A stretch of 64,000 nt of DNA from Lepus europaeus (GCF_033115175.1 NC_084831.1:13223138-13287137), one strand, 5' to 3'; positions 9,901-19,404 are shown, numbered from the stretch's first letter. Notes: a model not told the origin generated them from the letters alone. A program made the numbers and translations.

Positions 9901-11966
9901 ATACTACTCTGACTCTGAGGAGCACACATAATATTGGAAGCTAACTGAACCACACAAGCCAGAACAGACTTCCGAGATCTTCCCCTCTAATAAAACATCC
10001 ATCACAGCGGAGAGAAGAGATCTCACTGTCTACAAACTCTTGATTTTCTCAGCTAACACAGACGACCGGATGGATCCACTGCAGGACAAAATAAAAACCT
10101 AGTGTAGTGTATTTAGTTTTGGTTCCTTCTCCAGCCTGGAGGAGGCTGCGTAACTATCCTAGCTTAAAGACATAGCCCCAGAATACAGAACACAGGACTT
10201 CATCACCTACTCAGCTCATGTTCGTAAAAATACAAAAGCAGGGGCAGGTGCTGTGGCGCAGCGGGTTAACGCCCTGGCCTGAAGCACTGGCATCCCATAT
10301 GGACACCGGTTCAAGACCTGGCTGATCCACTTCCCATCCAGCTCTCTGCTATGGCCTGGGAAAGCAGAAGATGGCCCAAAGTCTTGGGCCCCTGCTCCCA
10401 CATGGGAGACCTAGAAGAAGCTCCTGGATCCTGGCTTTGGATTGGCCCAGTTGTGGCCCTTGTGGCCATCTGGTGAGTGAACCAGCGGATGAAAGACCTC
10501 TCTCTGTCTCTACCTCTCTCTGTAACTCTTTCAAATAAATAATCTTTAAAAAAAATAATAAAAATAAAAATACAAAAGCAAATGTTGTAAAAAGTACATT
10601 GTTGATCATAAGTAACATGACTCAGGAAAAATATCACTAATTCAAATGTCTAAAACCATGAAAAAGAATAAAAAAGAGAGAAACTACATGGTTTGAGAGC
10701 ATCCTCCTTGATACCTCTTCACTCCTTCAGGACACTGCTTCATAATTACACAGGAAAACCCACCGGGACACTTAACCCTGAAGCTACCAAACCCAACCAT
10801 TCCTATTTGTCAAAAACTCTCCGTCCAACACATTGCAAGCCTGACACCAAGAAGCAGCACCGCAATTAACAAGCTGTCGAGTCACGGCCTCCCCTGAGAG
10901 CCCATGACGAGTTCCAACCTCGGGATAACGTTATGTAGACCCTGGTGGGCCCGCGGCTAAAATGACCCAGTCAGCACTTGTACAAGCAGCTGCTCAAGCG
11001 AGCCTTGGCTAGAAGCACTGAGCCTGGCTTTCAGGGCCCGGGTCCAGCCCTGAACGAGCGACACGCCGCGACCAGGCCAGCCCCCGGAGGTCTCCGCGTG
11101 GTGCGAGACAACCTCGCGATCTAAGAGCCTCGGTGCAGAGAGACAAAACCACGCAGGAGCGGACCCACGGGCGGGGCAGGGGAAGCCGGGAGGTGATGCG
11201 GGCGAGAAGGAATACGTTCCTGGGGGTAAATGATCTCAGACTCACACACCGAAAGGTCTTTAATCACGCCACAGCAGCAACGCGCACGGAGGGCAACGTC
11301 AAAACACACGGTCGTGAGTGGGGACACCGGCGGCACGCGCCCCCGGGGGCTCTCCCGGGAGGGGCCGTTATTAAACTATGCGGGCCGTCTCCAACCTAAG
11401 CCCCGGGCGCCGCTCCCGCCCAGGCCGGGGGGCCGAGCGCAGCGCGGGCGAGAAATGCAGACTCATCCGGGCCGTGACCTTACCGCAGCGGGGCCGTCCC
11501 CTCGCGGCGCCGGGCCCCCCCAGCCCCTCTCGAGCGCGCCCCGCCACGCCCTCCCGCGAGGGCGGCCCCCAAACTCTGCTCGGGAGGGGACACTGAGGCA
11601 CGGATCATTTACACAGGCCGGCCGAAGGACCCGCGCACAAGCCCTCCTGCCCCAGGCCCGGGAAGCCCCGAGCCCGTGGCCGGGGCTGGGGTCCGCGAGC
11701 GCCGGGGGGCGGCCGGGAAGCGGGTCCAGACGTTCCGGCTCGCCCTCCCCTCCCCCCCTGCGCCGCCTCGCCGGGGCCGCCGCCCGGTACCTCTCGATGA
11801 CTGAGGCCACCAGCTGCGGCAGCTCCTTCATCTCGAAGGCGGAATAGGACGCGGACAGCAGGGGCCGCACCGCCACCTCCCAGCCCGGGGTCGCGTCCGC
11901 CCCCGCTGCCGGGGCCCCCGGCGCCGGCGCCGCTGCCGCCGCCTCATCGCCGCCGCTCGTCGCCAT
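1056..11966 (-). CDS. UBR4: UBR4 5' end: coding exons 1 and 2 (partial gene)
   Basis: UBR4 (p600) is a giant (about 5,180 residues in human) N-recognin and E3 ubiquitin ligase of the N-degron pathway; only its N terminus is here. Exon 1 codes from the ATG at 11966 down to 11791 (176 nt) and includes the stretch WEVAVRPLLSASYSAFEMK, which I recognise as the UBR4 N terminus. Its Ala/Pro-rich start is low complexity. Exon 2 is 1153-1056 (98 nt) and encodes residues including ILHHEKQYEPFYSSF. It is bounded by TTTGCAG and GTAAG. The junction is in phase (176 nt leaves 2 bases; AG joins T to make Ser59). Exon 3 is not seen in 1-1055, so the gene runs off the left edge. The exon 1 donor, GAG followed by GTACCG, is weaker than consensus. 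Identity is from remembered family sequence; the splice phase is seen directly. Confidence 0.95.
1366..1655 (+). mobile_element. C-repeat SINE with expanded CT tract
   Basis: Recognised from CAACATCCCACACAGGAGTG through a (CT)n tract at 1576-1632 to TTTCAAATAAAATG. UBR4 intron 1. Confidence 0.85.
1975..2088 (+). mobile_element. L1 3'-end remnant
   Basis: TTTGATCAGTGTACACTGTA through ACCCCATAAAAGGTATACAA resembles the 3' end of old mammalian L1 elements. It ends where the next SINE begins. Called from memory of L1 3' ends. Confidence 0.5.
2088..2415 (+). mobile_element. C-repeat SINE
   Basis: GGGGCTACTGTTGTGGCACA head; tail CAAATAAATAAATATTTACAAAG. Confidence 0.9.
2482..2822 (+). mobile_element. 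C-repeat SINE ending in a T run
   Basis: GGGGCCAATGTTGCGGTGCA head. Unusually, the usual AAATCTTAAAA end is replaced by AAATC plus a T run (2807-2821). Confidence 0.9.
3227..3548 (+). mobile_element. C-repeat SINE
   Basis: GGGGCCGGCGCTGTGGCACA head and a GAGACCCGGTTGC B-box region; tail CAAATAAATAAAAAC. Confidence 0.92.
3609..3928 (+). mobile_element. C-repeat SINE
   Basis: GAGGCTGGCGCTGTAGCACA head. The first part is shortened (AGCAGGTTCCTGGAATG); long A tail at 3903-3928. Confidence 0.9.
3929..4577. other. AT-rich stretch of UBR4 intron 1, nothing recognised
   Basis: Unique AT-rich sequence with a T run at 4349-4368. No exon-like open frame with splice sites on either strand. Confidence 0.6.
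4578..4892 (+). mobile_element. C-repeat SINE
   Basis: GGGGCCGATGTTGAGGCATA head; tail runs into the GGAA/GGGA repeat. Confidence 0.9.
4893..4936. repeat. (GGAA)n/(GGGA)n tetranucleotide repeat
   Basis: GGAAGGAA grades into GGGAGGGA directly after a SINE tail, so it probably grew from the A-rich tail. Confidence 0.9.
5008..5374 (+). mobile_element. Young GC-rich C-repeat SINE
   Basis: GGCTCACTAGGCTAATC after a GGCCGGTGCC head, B-box GGGTTCTAGTCCC, and end CTGTCAAAAAAAAATAAAAA. The right part of its A-rich tail was the target of the next SINE. Confidence 0.93.
5391..5721 (+). mobile_element. Young GC-rich C-repeat SINE inserted in a SINE tail
   Basis: Same subfamily as its left neighbour. 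Flanked by a 16-bp duplication AAATACTTAAAGGAGG at 5375-5390 and 5722-5737. Confidence 0.93.
5974..6312 (+). mobile_element. C-repeat SINE
   Basis: GGGGCCAGCACTGTGGCATA head; tail CAAGCAAATAAATAAATCTT plus A run. Confidence 0.92.
6313..7388. other. UBR4 intron 1 unique sequence
   Basis: Apart from the CA repeat I see no mobile element or exon. There is an A/T run at 6653-6667. Confidence 0.5.
6799..6884. repeat. (CA)n microsatellite with TA interruptions
   Basis: ACACAC tracts are broken by ACATACAC and TATATATA. It is in UBR4 intron 1. It produces a Thr/His open frame that is not a gene. Confidence 0.95.
7389..7717 (+). mobile_element. C-repeat SINE
   Basis: GGGGGCTGGTGTTGTGGTGC head; tail CAAATAAAACAAAATAAATC plus A run. 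Confidence 0.92.
7906..8224 (+). mobile_element. C-repeat SINE
   Basis: GGGGGCCAGCACTGTGGCGT head; tail CAAATAAATAAATCTTTAAA followed by GA repeats. Confidence 0.92.
8491..9165 (+). mobile_element. C-repeat SINE split by a younger SINE
   Basis: Left part 8491-8777 and right part 9127-9165 (CTGCCTTTCAAATAAATAAAG) form one element interrupted by the minus-strand insertion at 8781-9126. Confidence 0.9.
8781..9126 (-). mobile_element. Young GC-rich C-repeat SINE, nested
   Basis: Reverse-oriented: T run, GACAGGCAGAGTGGACAGTG, ending GCGCCGGCC. Flanked by the 13-bp duplication CCCTCTGCCTTTC at 8765-8777 and 9127-9139. Confidence 0.95.
9420..9705 (+). mobile_element. C-repeat SINE, diverged
   Basis: GGGGGCAAACACTGTTGCAC head. 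The 3' end is not a normal tail and runs into another partial copy. Confidence 0.75.
9711..9895 (+). mobile_element. C-repeat SINE, 5'-truncated
   Basis: Starts at the internal GGGAGACCTGGATGG segment and ends CTTTCAAATAGTC and an A-rich tail. Confidence 0.8.
10242..10560 (+). mobile_element. C-repeat SINE
   Basis: GGGGCAGGTGCTGTGGCGCA head; tail CAAATAAATAATCTTTAAAA. Confidence 0.92.
10561..10999. other. UBR4 intron 1, unique sequence before the CpG island
   Basis: No repeat or gene recognised. AT-rich at the left, rising in GC towards exon 1. Confidence 0.5.
11791..11966 (-). CDS. UBR4: UBR4 coding exon 1
   Basis: This exon encodes the first 58 complete codons plus two bases. The start codon lies within AAGATGGCG, so start context and a YY1-type element coincide. 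It is the first in-frame ATG of the UBR4 reading frame. Open frame continues past the donor into the intron in the genomic sequence, but the homologous protein diverges exactly at the GT at 11790. Confidence 0.95.
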
Positions 11967-12260
11967 CTTCCGTCGTACTACTGCGGCTCCCTCCGGGGGC
12001 TTGCCACCGGCCCAGCACCGCCTCCCGGGAGGGAGCGGAAGTGACGCAATCGAACGCGTCAGACGGCGCGCCGCAGTCGCCGACCGCTGTCGCCGCCGAG
12101 AGAGTGGCGCGGGCTAGAGGGCGGGGCAGAGGCGTTGCGCCTGCGCAGAATGTAGCCCAGTGGGGAGGGGGGGAAGAGCGTTAACCCCCGCGCCTGCGCA
12201 GTGGCAGTCGCTCGGGCAGGCGGGAGCAAAGTGGCTTCCGGGTGGTGGGAAAGGTGAGTT
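11967..12260 (-). promoter_or_regulatory. UBR4: UBR4 CpG-island promoter, possibly bidirectional
   Basis: The DNA just upstream of the UBR4 ATG is GC- and CpG-rich with no TATA box. Visible elements are a YY1-type GCCATCTT over the start codon (11962-11969), an ETS-like GCGGAAGTGACG next to a CRE/C-EBP-like TGACGCAAT (12035-12050), two NRF1-like palindromes TGCGCCTGCGCA/CGCGCCTGCGCA (12136-12147 and 12189-12200), and CTTCCGG (12235-12241). A plus-strand AAG/GTGAGT donor consensus at 12251-12258 hints at a divergent transcript. Motif calls are by eye. Confidence 0.7.
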
Positions 12261-12849
12261 TGGGAGTTGGATTTGCTGAGCCGGAGTGGGACGGCAGGAT
12301 CCGCTAATGGCCCCGGCCAGGGACCGCTAGGACGAGAAGCGGACAGGAGCGTTTCTCGTCTACCTCGCTCTCCTCACGCCACGTCGGTCATTTTCATCAT
12401 CGAATGTCCACGCCCAGATGCCCTCTGTGCGTGGTCCTCACTCCTGCACCGAGATCAGCGCATCTGCTGACTGCGTTTGCTGCGGCCGCGGCGGCCCTCC
12501 CGCCTCGCGTCTGGCCGGCGCTGTGGACACCTTTGCCGCCGAAGCCCCCGCCTCCCCCCCGACCGGAGGCTTCTACGGAAAATGACGGGGTGCAGGACCC
12601 GAGGGCGACGAGCAGCGTGGCCGCCGCAGGTGCGCCCCCGGGGGACAGCTCCCCGCGACGTGGGCGCGCTTGTCCCCAGCTGCAAGTGGCACGTGGTGAT
12701 AACGGGCCTTCTCCCGAGAAAGGACCTGTTTTTCGTTAGAAACAAAGTTCAGTCGAGTCCTGGCCGGTCTTGGAGGAAATCGTGGCTTCAGTAGTAACAG
12801 CTGGGATCTTCCTTCAGAACAGAAATTTAAAAAAAAAAAAATTTATTTA

Positions 12850-13135
12850 GGGGCCGGAGCTGTGGCGGAAGGGGTAAAGCCACCACCTGCAGCGCCGGCA
12901 TCCCATATGGGCGCTGGTTCAAGTCCCGGCTGCTCCACTTCTGACCCAGCTCTCTGCTATGGCCTGGGAAAGCAGAATTTGGCCCAAGTCCTTGGGCCCC
13001 TGCACCCTCGTTGGAGACTCAGAAGAAGCTCCTGGCTCAGCTCCGGCGGTTGCAGCCACCTGGGGTGTGAACCAGCGGATGGAAGACCTCTCTTTCTCTC
13101 TCTGCCTTTCAAGTAAACCAATAAAATCGTAAAAA
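12850..13135 (+). mobile_element. C-repeat SINE
   Basis: GGGGCCGGAGCTGTGGCGGA head; tail AAGTAAACCAATAAAATC. Between UBR4 and EMC1. Confidence 0.9.
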
Positions 13136-13276
13136 CTTTTTGATTTACTTAAAAGTCAGAGTTACAGAGATGGTCCCTCTGCTGGTGCACTCCCCAGATG
13201 GCTGTGACAGCCCTGGGCGCTGGCATCACAGGCAGCACGGCCTTGTCGGCTCTGTAACAACGCCAGCCCCAAAGAG
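13136..13276 (-). mobile_element. C-repeat SINE, internally deleted
   Basis: Reverse-oriented: TGATTTACTTAAAAGTCAGA to ACGCCAGCCCC, about half normal length, with the centre missing. Confidence 0.75.
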
Positions 13277-13354
13277 TTTCCTGAACATACCAACATGAAC
13301 GCAAAAAAAAAAAAAAAGAACTTTCCACAACAATAAATATTGCTTTATTTCTTT

Positions 13355-13637
13355 TTTAAAAAAGATTTATTTATTTGAAAGAGTTAGAGAGAGGTCGGTC
13401 TTCCATCTGCTGGTTCACTCCCCAATTAGCTGCAACAGCCAGAGCTGGGCCAGGAGCTTCTTCCAGGTCTCCCACGCTGGTTTAGGGGCCCAAGGACTTG
13501 GGCCATCTTCTGCTTTCCCAAGCCATAGCAGAGAGCTGGATGGGAAGTGGAGCAGCTGGTACTAGAACTGGCACCCATATGGGATGCCGGCACTGCAGGC
13601 ATCAGCTTTACCCGCTACGCCACAGTGCCAGCCCCTG
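13355..13637 (-). mobile_element. C-repeat SINE
   Basis: Reverse-oriented: AAAAAAGATTTATTTATTTG to CCACAGTGCCAGCCCC. Confidence 0.92.
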
Positions 13638-13833
13638 CTTTATTTCAAGATACTGAACCAGGGCCCTAAGGAAAAGCTGGAGACCAAGAATTTTGTAGTA
13701 ACCTTGGTACGTTAATTTTATATTAACCAAAGAACAATCTACAAATGTTCCTTTGAAAAGGTTGCAGGAAATAAAAGATCAAATATTCCCATTCCTATCT
13801 CCCGCCATCTTCCGTAGCTAAGAGAGAAAGAAC

Positions 13834-14140
13834 AGGACGTGTGGTCCAGCTGATTAAGCTGCTGTCTGCCAGGCCTTCATCCCATATCCTGGCTGCTCGG
13901 CTTCCAATCCAGCTCCCTGCTAATGCACCTGGGAAAGCAGCAGCAGATGGCCCAAGTACCTGGGTCCCTGACCCCCACGTGGGAAACCCAGATGGAGTTC
14001 CTAGCTCCTGGCTTCGGCCTGGCCCAGCCCCTGCCACTGTGGCCATCTTGGGAATGAAGCAGCACATGGAAGATCTCTCTATTTCTCCCTCCCATCCTCT
14101 GTGTCCCTCTGCCTTTCAAATAAATGTTTTAAAAAATGAA
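13834..14140 (+). mobile_element. C-repeat SINE, 5' part altered
   Basis: GTGTGGTCCAGCTGATTAAG replaces the usual head; tail CTTTCAAATAAATGTTTTAA. Confidence 0.85.
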
Positions 14141-14256
14141 AAGAAAGAATAAAAGTCAAGTGCAAACTATCAAAAGGAGATCTGTACCTAAATTTTATAT
14201 TTTTGATGTTTCTGGCTCATTCCAGATACAAGAAGGCACTCCAGATCTCCCTTTGT

Positions 14257-14480
14257 GGGCTGGTATTGCAGTGCAGCGGGTGAGGCCAACACCCACAATG
14301 CTGGTACCCCATATGGATGCCAGTTCAAGTCCCGGATACTCTACTTTTGGGAAAGCAATGGACAATGGCCTAAGTTCCTGGCTTCTAACTTTGGCTTGGC
14401 CCATGTGGGGGAATGAACCAGCAGATGGACACTCTCTGATTCCACCTTTCAAATAACTAAAAATAAAGCTTACAAAAAAA
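14257..14480 (+). mobile_element. C-repeat SINE with internal deletion
   Basis: GGGCTGGTATTGCAGTGCAG head; part of the middle is missing; tail CCTTTCAAATAACTAAAAAT. Confidence 0.85.
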
Positions 14481-14649
14481 CTCCCTTTACACCATTCCAA
14501 CATTGAAGGTTTGCTTTTATGTTGCCACAAGATTTAAAATGGCATCCACATTCTAAGTTTAGATGACAGACTGAAAAAAAAGGCTTCTAGATGAAAGAGA
14601 AGCTTCTGATATTCTCGTCAAGAAAATAAGATTAAAAACTAAAGACTGC

Positions 14650-14815
14650 GGTGGGCATTTGGCCTAGCATTTAGGACATCTGGCCCCATAACACAGTCCC
14701 TGGGTTTAATTCTCAGCCTTGGCTTCTGACTCAGTTTGCCAGTGCAGACCCTAGGAGGCAGTGATGATGGCTCAAATAATGGGGTTGCCATAAAAAAAAA
14801 AAAAAAAAAAAAAAA
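14650..14815 (+). mobile_element. C-repeat SINE, 3'-truncated old variant
   Basis: GGTGGGCATTTGGCCTAGCA head of a variant also seen at 25316. Ends early at a 23-A run after AATAATGGGGTTGCCAT. Confidence 0.75.
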
Positions 14816-14985
14816 GCATCTTTGTTTCAGAAACAAATTCTATCTGATACAGAGTTGTCTGAAACAAATTCTAATAGCTACAGCGTTTCCAGAAACAATC
14901 AGATGAATAAACCATTAGTTCCCAGGGGCAAGAGATGTCAATCTGCTCTTAAACTTTTACAAAGTTCTGAAAGTGAGTAATCAGG

Positions 14986-15262
14986 GTCGGAGGTGCTGCC
15001 GACCGCCTGCACCCCATGTGGGCACTCATTCAAATCCTAGCTGCTCCACTTCTGCTCCAGCTCCTGGCTAATGCACCTGGGAAAGCTGCAGTAATGACTC
15101 AAGCAGTGGGCCCCTACTGCCCATGTAGGAACCTGGAGAGTTCCTGGCTCTTGACTTCAGTGGCCCAGACCTGGCTACTGCAGGAATTTGAGGAGTGGGT
15201 GGAAGATCTCTCTCTCTCCCCACCCCCTCTTCCAAATAAATAAATATTTAGAAAAATAAAAT
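14986..15262 (+). mobile_element. C-repeat SINE
   Basis: GGGTCGGAGGTGCTGCCGAC head, shortened; tail CCAAATAAATAAATATTTAG. Confidence 0.85.
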
Positions 15263-15263
15263 A

Positions 15264-15585
15264 TCAGGGGTTAGTGCTACGTTAAGCATCTGCCTGCAGT
15301 GCCATCATCCCATATGCACACTGGTTCGAGTCCCAGCTGCTCTACTTCCAAGACAGCTCCCTGCTGATGACCTGGGAAAGCCGTGGAAGATGGCCTGAGT
15401 GCTTGGGCCCCTGCACCTGTATGGGAGACCTAGAAGAAGCTCCTGGCTCCGGGCTTCAGACTGGTCAGCTCCAGCTGTTGTAGCCATTTGGGGAGTGAAC
15501 CAATGGATGGAAGACCTTTCTGTCTCTCCCTCTCTAACTGTGCCTCACAAATAAATAAATAAATCTTAAAAAGACAAAGAAAAGA
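15264..15585 (+). mobile_element. C-repeat SINE
   Basis: CAGGGGTTAGTGCTACGTTA head directly after the previous copy; tail ACAAATAAATAAATAAATCT. Confidence 0.88.
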
Positions 15586-15826
15586 AAAAGTAAATGTCAG
15601 TTTTCATTCCTCAGCTCTACTATCTCCTAGGGCTTACACTCTTAGGAATGTTGGACCCACTGGATTGAGAGAAAATGGACATGGGGAAAGAAGCAACAAA
15701 TGTGTAAAATGTTCACCACGGAGGACCCTGGGAGGAGTGCACCTGGGCATTCTTTCTACTATTCTTACAGCTTTTCTTTAGGTTTGAAATTGTGTCAGAA
15801 TAAAAAGTTTTAAAAAACAATAGTTT

Positions 15827-16153
15827 AGGAGCAGGTGCTATGGTGCAGCAGGTAAAACCACCGCCTGCAGTGCCAGCATCCCATCAGGGCGCCGGTTCAA
15901 GTCCCGGCTGCTCCTCTTCCAATCCAGCTCTCTGCTGCAGCCTGAGAAAGCAGTGGAAGATGGCCCAAGTCCTTGGGCCCCTGCACCCACATGGGAGACC
16001 CAGAAAAGGTGCCTGGCTTCTGGCTTCATATCGGCGCAACTCCAGCCATTGCAGCCATCTGGGGAGTGAACCAGCGGATGGAGAGCTCACTCTCTGTCTC
16101 TACCTCTCTCTGTAAGTCTTTCAAATAAAGAAAATAAATCTTAAAAAAAAAAA
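15827..16153 (+). mobile_element. C-repeat SINE
   Basis: GGAGCAGGTGCTATGGTGCA head; tail CAAATAAAGAAAATAAATCT plus A run. Confidence 0.92.
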
Positions 16154-16185
16154 GTCAGTCTCAACTGACATCACATTTCTTTTTT

Positions 16186-16495
16186 AAAACAATTTTTATT
16201 TATTTACTTTCATTTTATTTGAAAGGCAGAGAGACAGATCTTCCATCTGCTGGTTCACTCCCAAAATGCCAAAAGCCAGGCTGGGCCAGTCCAAAGCCAA
16301 GAGTCCAGAACAAAATCCAGGTTTCGCATGTGGATGGCAGGGACCTAACCACTTAGCCTGCTCCCAGAGGGTATGCATTAGCAGGGAGATGGATCAGACT
16401 GATGTGGAGTAGCTAGAACTCAAGATCAGACACTCCAGTGTGGGATGCAGGCATCCCAGGTGATGACAACACTGTACCGAATGTCTGCTCGGGAC
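16186..16495 (-). mobile_element. C-repeat SINE, diverged
   Basis: Reverse-oriented: AATTTTTATTTATTTACTTT, GATCTTCCATCTGCTGG, and the altered 5' end near 16,495. Confidence 0.85.
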
Positions 16496-16569
16496 ATCAC
16501 ATACTTAACCTTGAAAAAAATGCTAGGGCAAGTGTGTACACATCCTTGATGTTATAAATTCTCACTGGA

Positions 16570-16895
16570 GAGAAGGCCTTGGTGCAGCAGGCTAAGCCAC
16601 CACCTATGAAGCCGGCATCCCATGTGGGCACTGGTTCGACTCCCAGATGCTCCACTTCTGAGCCAGCTCCCTGCTAATGTGCCTGGGAGAGTAGTAGAAG
16701 ATGGCCCAAGTTATTGGGCCCCTGCACCCATGTGAGAGACCTGGAAGAAGCTCCTGGCTTCAGTATGGCCCAGCCCTGGCCATTGCAGCCATTTAGAGAG
16801 TAACTCAGCAGATGGAAGATCTATCTCTGTCTCTCCCTCTCTCTCTCTCTGTACCTCTGCCTTTCAAATAAATAAAATAAATCTTTAAAATAAAC
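16570..16895 (+). mobile_element. C-repeat SINE
   Basis: GAGAAGGCCTTGGTGCAGCA head; tail CAAATAAATAAAATAAATCT. Confidence 0.9.
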
Positions 16896-16896
16896 A

Positions 16897-17030
16897 AAGT
16901 AATTGGGTTCCTACCACCCAGTTAGAGACTTGGACTATTCCCAGGTCCGGCTGGGAATGAACCAGTGCACTGGAACATGTGCACTCTCTCTACCTGGCAA
17001 ATAAATAAGATAAAAGTAAAAAGCTGATTC
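16897..17030 (+). mobile_element. C-repeat SINE fragment
   Basis: Only the 3' half: TTGGGTTCCTACCACCCAG to GGCAAATAAATAAGATAAAA. Confidence 0.75.
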
Positions 17031-17220
17031 CAACCTTGTGAGCATTGCAATGGTGAGGGAGATGCATGCTGCTGATATGTGAGTGCCCTGGGCTATGTAA
17101 GCAAGAAAATCAAGAGAGAGAAGTAACAAACTGCTCGGTGGTGACCTCTGGGAAGCAGAGTGGGGGAGAGATCTTGGAAGGGAGAGTAACCTTCATTTTC
17201 TGGCATCATTTATAATATTT

Positions 17221-17445
17221 TAAAGATTTATTTTATTTATTTGAAAGGCAGAGATACAGAGAAGGAGAGAAAGGATCTTCCATCTGCTGGCTCAATCCCC
17301 AAATGGTCGCATTAGCCAGGACTGGGCCAGCCCTAAGCCAGGAGCCTGGCTCTTCCTCAGGGTCTCCCAAGTGGGTGGCAGGGGTCCAAGTACTCAGGCC
17401 ATCTTCTGCTGCTTTTCCAAGAGCATTAGCAAGAATCAGAAGTGG
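17221..17445 (-). mobile_element. C-repeat SINE, 5'-truncated
   Basis: Reverse-oriented TTAAAGATTTATTTTATTTA to GAAGTGGAGCA. It is followed at 17446-17545 by a plus-oriented SINE tail fragment, making a head-to-head pair. Confidence 0.8.
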
Positions 17446-17545
17446 AGCATGGGGCAGTGTTCCTTTCTGTCTCTCCCTCTCCCTCTCTCTCTCCCTCTCT
17501 CTGTAACTCTGCCTCTCAAATAAATATTCTTTTAGAAAAAATGAA
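17446..17545 (+). mobile_element. C-repeat SINE tail fragment
   Basis: Pyrimidine-rich tract and CTGCCTCTCAAATAAATATT, without the body of the element. Confidence 0.75.
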
Positions 17546-17589
17546 AGGAAAAAATTGAATCCTTAGTTATCTTAAAAAATAATAAAAGA

Positions 17590-17917
17590 AGTAGAGCAGG
17601 GAAAGCTGCCGCCTGCAACACCAGCATCCAAATGGGCACTGGTTAGAGACCCGGCAGCTCCACTTCCTATCCAGCTCCCTACTGAGCATCTGAGAAGGCA
17701 GCAGAAGATGGTCCAAGTGCTTGGGTCCCTGCACCCGCATGGGAGACCCAGAAGAGGCTCCTGGCTTCGGCCTAGCCCAGTCCTGGCAGTTGCAGCCATT
17801 TGGGGAGTGAACCAGCAGATGGAAGTCTGTCTCTCTCTCCCTCTCTCTCTCTCTCCTTCTCTGTAACTCTGCCTTTCAAATAAATAAATAAATCTTTAAA
17901 AAAAAAAAAAAAAAAAA
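17590..17917 (+). mobile_element. C-repeat SINE
   Basis: Starts near GTAGAGCAGGGAAAGCTGCC (head clipped); tail CAAATAAATAAATAAATCTT plus A run. Confidence 0.9.
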
Positions 17918-17919
17918 GG

Positions 17920-18013
17920 AAGCAGAACAGGCAAGACTTGCACCAGTCATCATATGGGATGCCAGCATCACACTTAGTGGCTTAACCCCCTGTGCTACAA
18001 CATCAGCCCCAAC
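17920..18013 (-). mobile_element. C-repeat SINE 5' fragment
   Basis: Reverse-oriented head only: ATATGGGATGCCAGCATCAC to ACAACATCAGCCCC. Confidence 0.8.
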
Positions 18014-18107
18014 TGCCATGATTTTTAAGAGGGTGGGTGGGACATGACACACTACTGTTTTAAACTCACACACACACTCTGATCCCATCAATTACAAATG
18101 GGTCTCT

Positions 18108-18405
18108 GGGGCAGACATTGTGGGGCAGCAGTTAAACCGCCACTTGGAGGGCCTACATCCATAGCAGAGTGCCAGTTTGAGTCCTGAACACTCCATACTT
18201 ACAACCCAGCTTCCTGGAAGGCACAAGAATGATGGCCCAAGTGCTTGGGTTCCTACTACCCATGTAGGAGACCCGGATGGATCCTGGCTCTTGGCTTTGA
18301 GCTGCCCAACTCTGGCTGTTTGGGGAGTGAACCATCACATGGAAGATCTCTTTCTCTCTGACTCTCCCTCTTAGTCACTCTGCCTTTCAAACAAGGAAGG
18401 CTTAA
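18108..18405 (+). mobile_element. C-repeat SINE
   Basis: TGGGGCAGACATTGTGGGGC head; tail CTTTCAAACAAGGAAGGCTT. Confidence 0.88.
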
Positions 18406-19404
18406 AAGGGGAGGGGCATTGCCTTTCCTGAATCTCCTGTTGTAACTGGAATTCTATATTTAATTCAAGAACAAACCCAATGATTAATTCTCATTCCAAG
18501 TCAAAGGCTAAGGAAACCACCAACAAAAGCCACTGTCACCTTCCACTCCATTCCCAATGGAGACTGAGAATCAATAAAGTAAGTGCTGTTTAGTTTTTTG
18601 CTCAAAGACGTTGTATGTTGACCAAACTAATAAAAAAAGGGCCCAGAAAATACTGAGGATCACCCATTGTAGGGGGCTCCCAATTGACACAAATAATGAA
18701 GAAAGGAAGAGATGGCTTGAGGGTTATGCACAGGAAAAGAGGAGGGAAAGAAAGCAAATGGAGGAGAGAACCAAAAGAGGAAGCCATTGGCAGAGGCTGA
18801 GGGTTCTTGGTCAGACAGATATAGTTTGAATTTGAAGGAGGGTTGAGAAGCAAGAAGATTCTGATTTGTCCGCGCCTTAAGCGATCTTAAGCACCTCGTC
18901 TGAGGTTACTTTCCACTAAGTGGTAATGATTAAAGCAGAAACACAGGTATTTTATAAGAGACAGCTAGACCACATGATCTAGCTGCCTCATATTTATCTC
19001 TACACTGTCAAAATCCCAGCCAGGCCTCAACATTATGGCAGAATTTTAACTTGTACTTATTCTGTTTTCTCAATGTCACTTTAAATAAAATATGCCTTGC
19101 GTCAGGATGAAAAAAATGCCTGTTTTTTGCTGGAGATGCTTATCATCCACTCATTATTATTTACCTGACAACTCTATATTTCTAAAGTAACATGAGTACC
19201 ATTGTTCTTCCTCGTCAGCCATAATCTACCATCAGCACACAAACACAGAAAGAGGAAAAATTCCATTTGAAATTAACCTACACCAACTGGCACATGATTG
19301 CATGTTTCCTTACTAGAACACTCACTCCACTTCTGCACTGCTTTGATCCCTTCTGATGCAAAGGTAGCTCCGAGTGATCTTCCTAAGACAAAGAAGGACT
19401 TAGA
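18406..19404. other. Intergenic unique sequence downstream of EMC1
   Basis: AT-rich and SINE-free, with no recognised gene or repeat. It begins a SINE-poor interval reaching to 25,315. Confidence 0.6.

Larger units (their letters stand above)
11000..12780. other. CpG island around UBR4 exon 1
   Basis: Base composition turns strongly GC-rich and CpG-dense from about 11,000 and fades by about 12,780, in contrast to the AT-rich SINE-filled flanks. It spans exon 1, the 5' part of intron 1 and the upstream promoter. Long open frames here on both strands follow from the composition and are not genes. Confidence 0.85.

Noticed and set aside
12404-12794. Open frames of about 100 codons upstream of UBR4
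   Set aside because: CpG-island artefacts with no similarity I recognise. A divergent non-coding transcript is more plausible than a protein.
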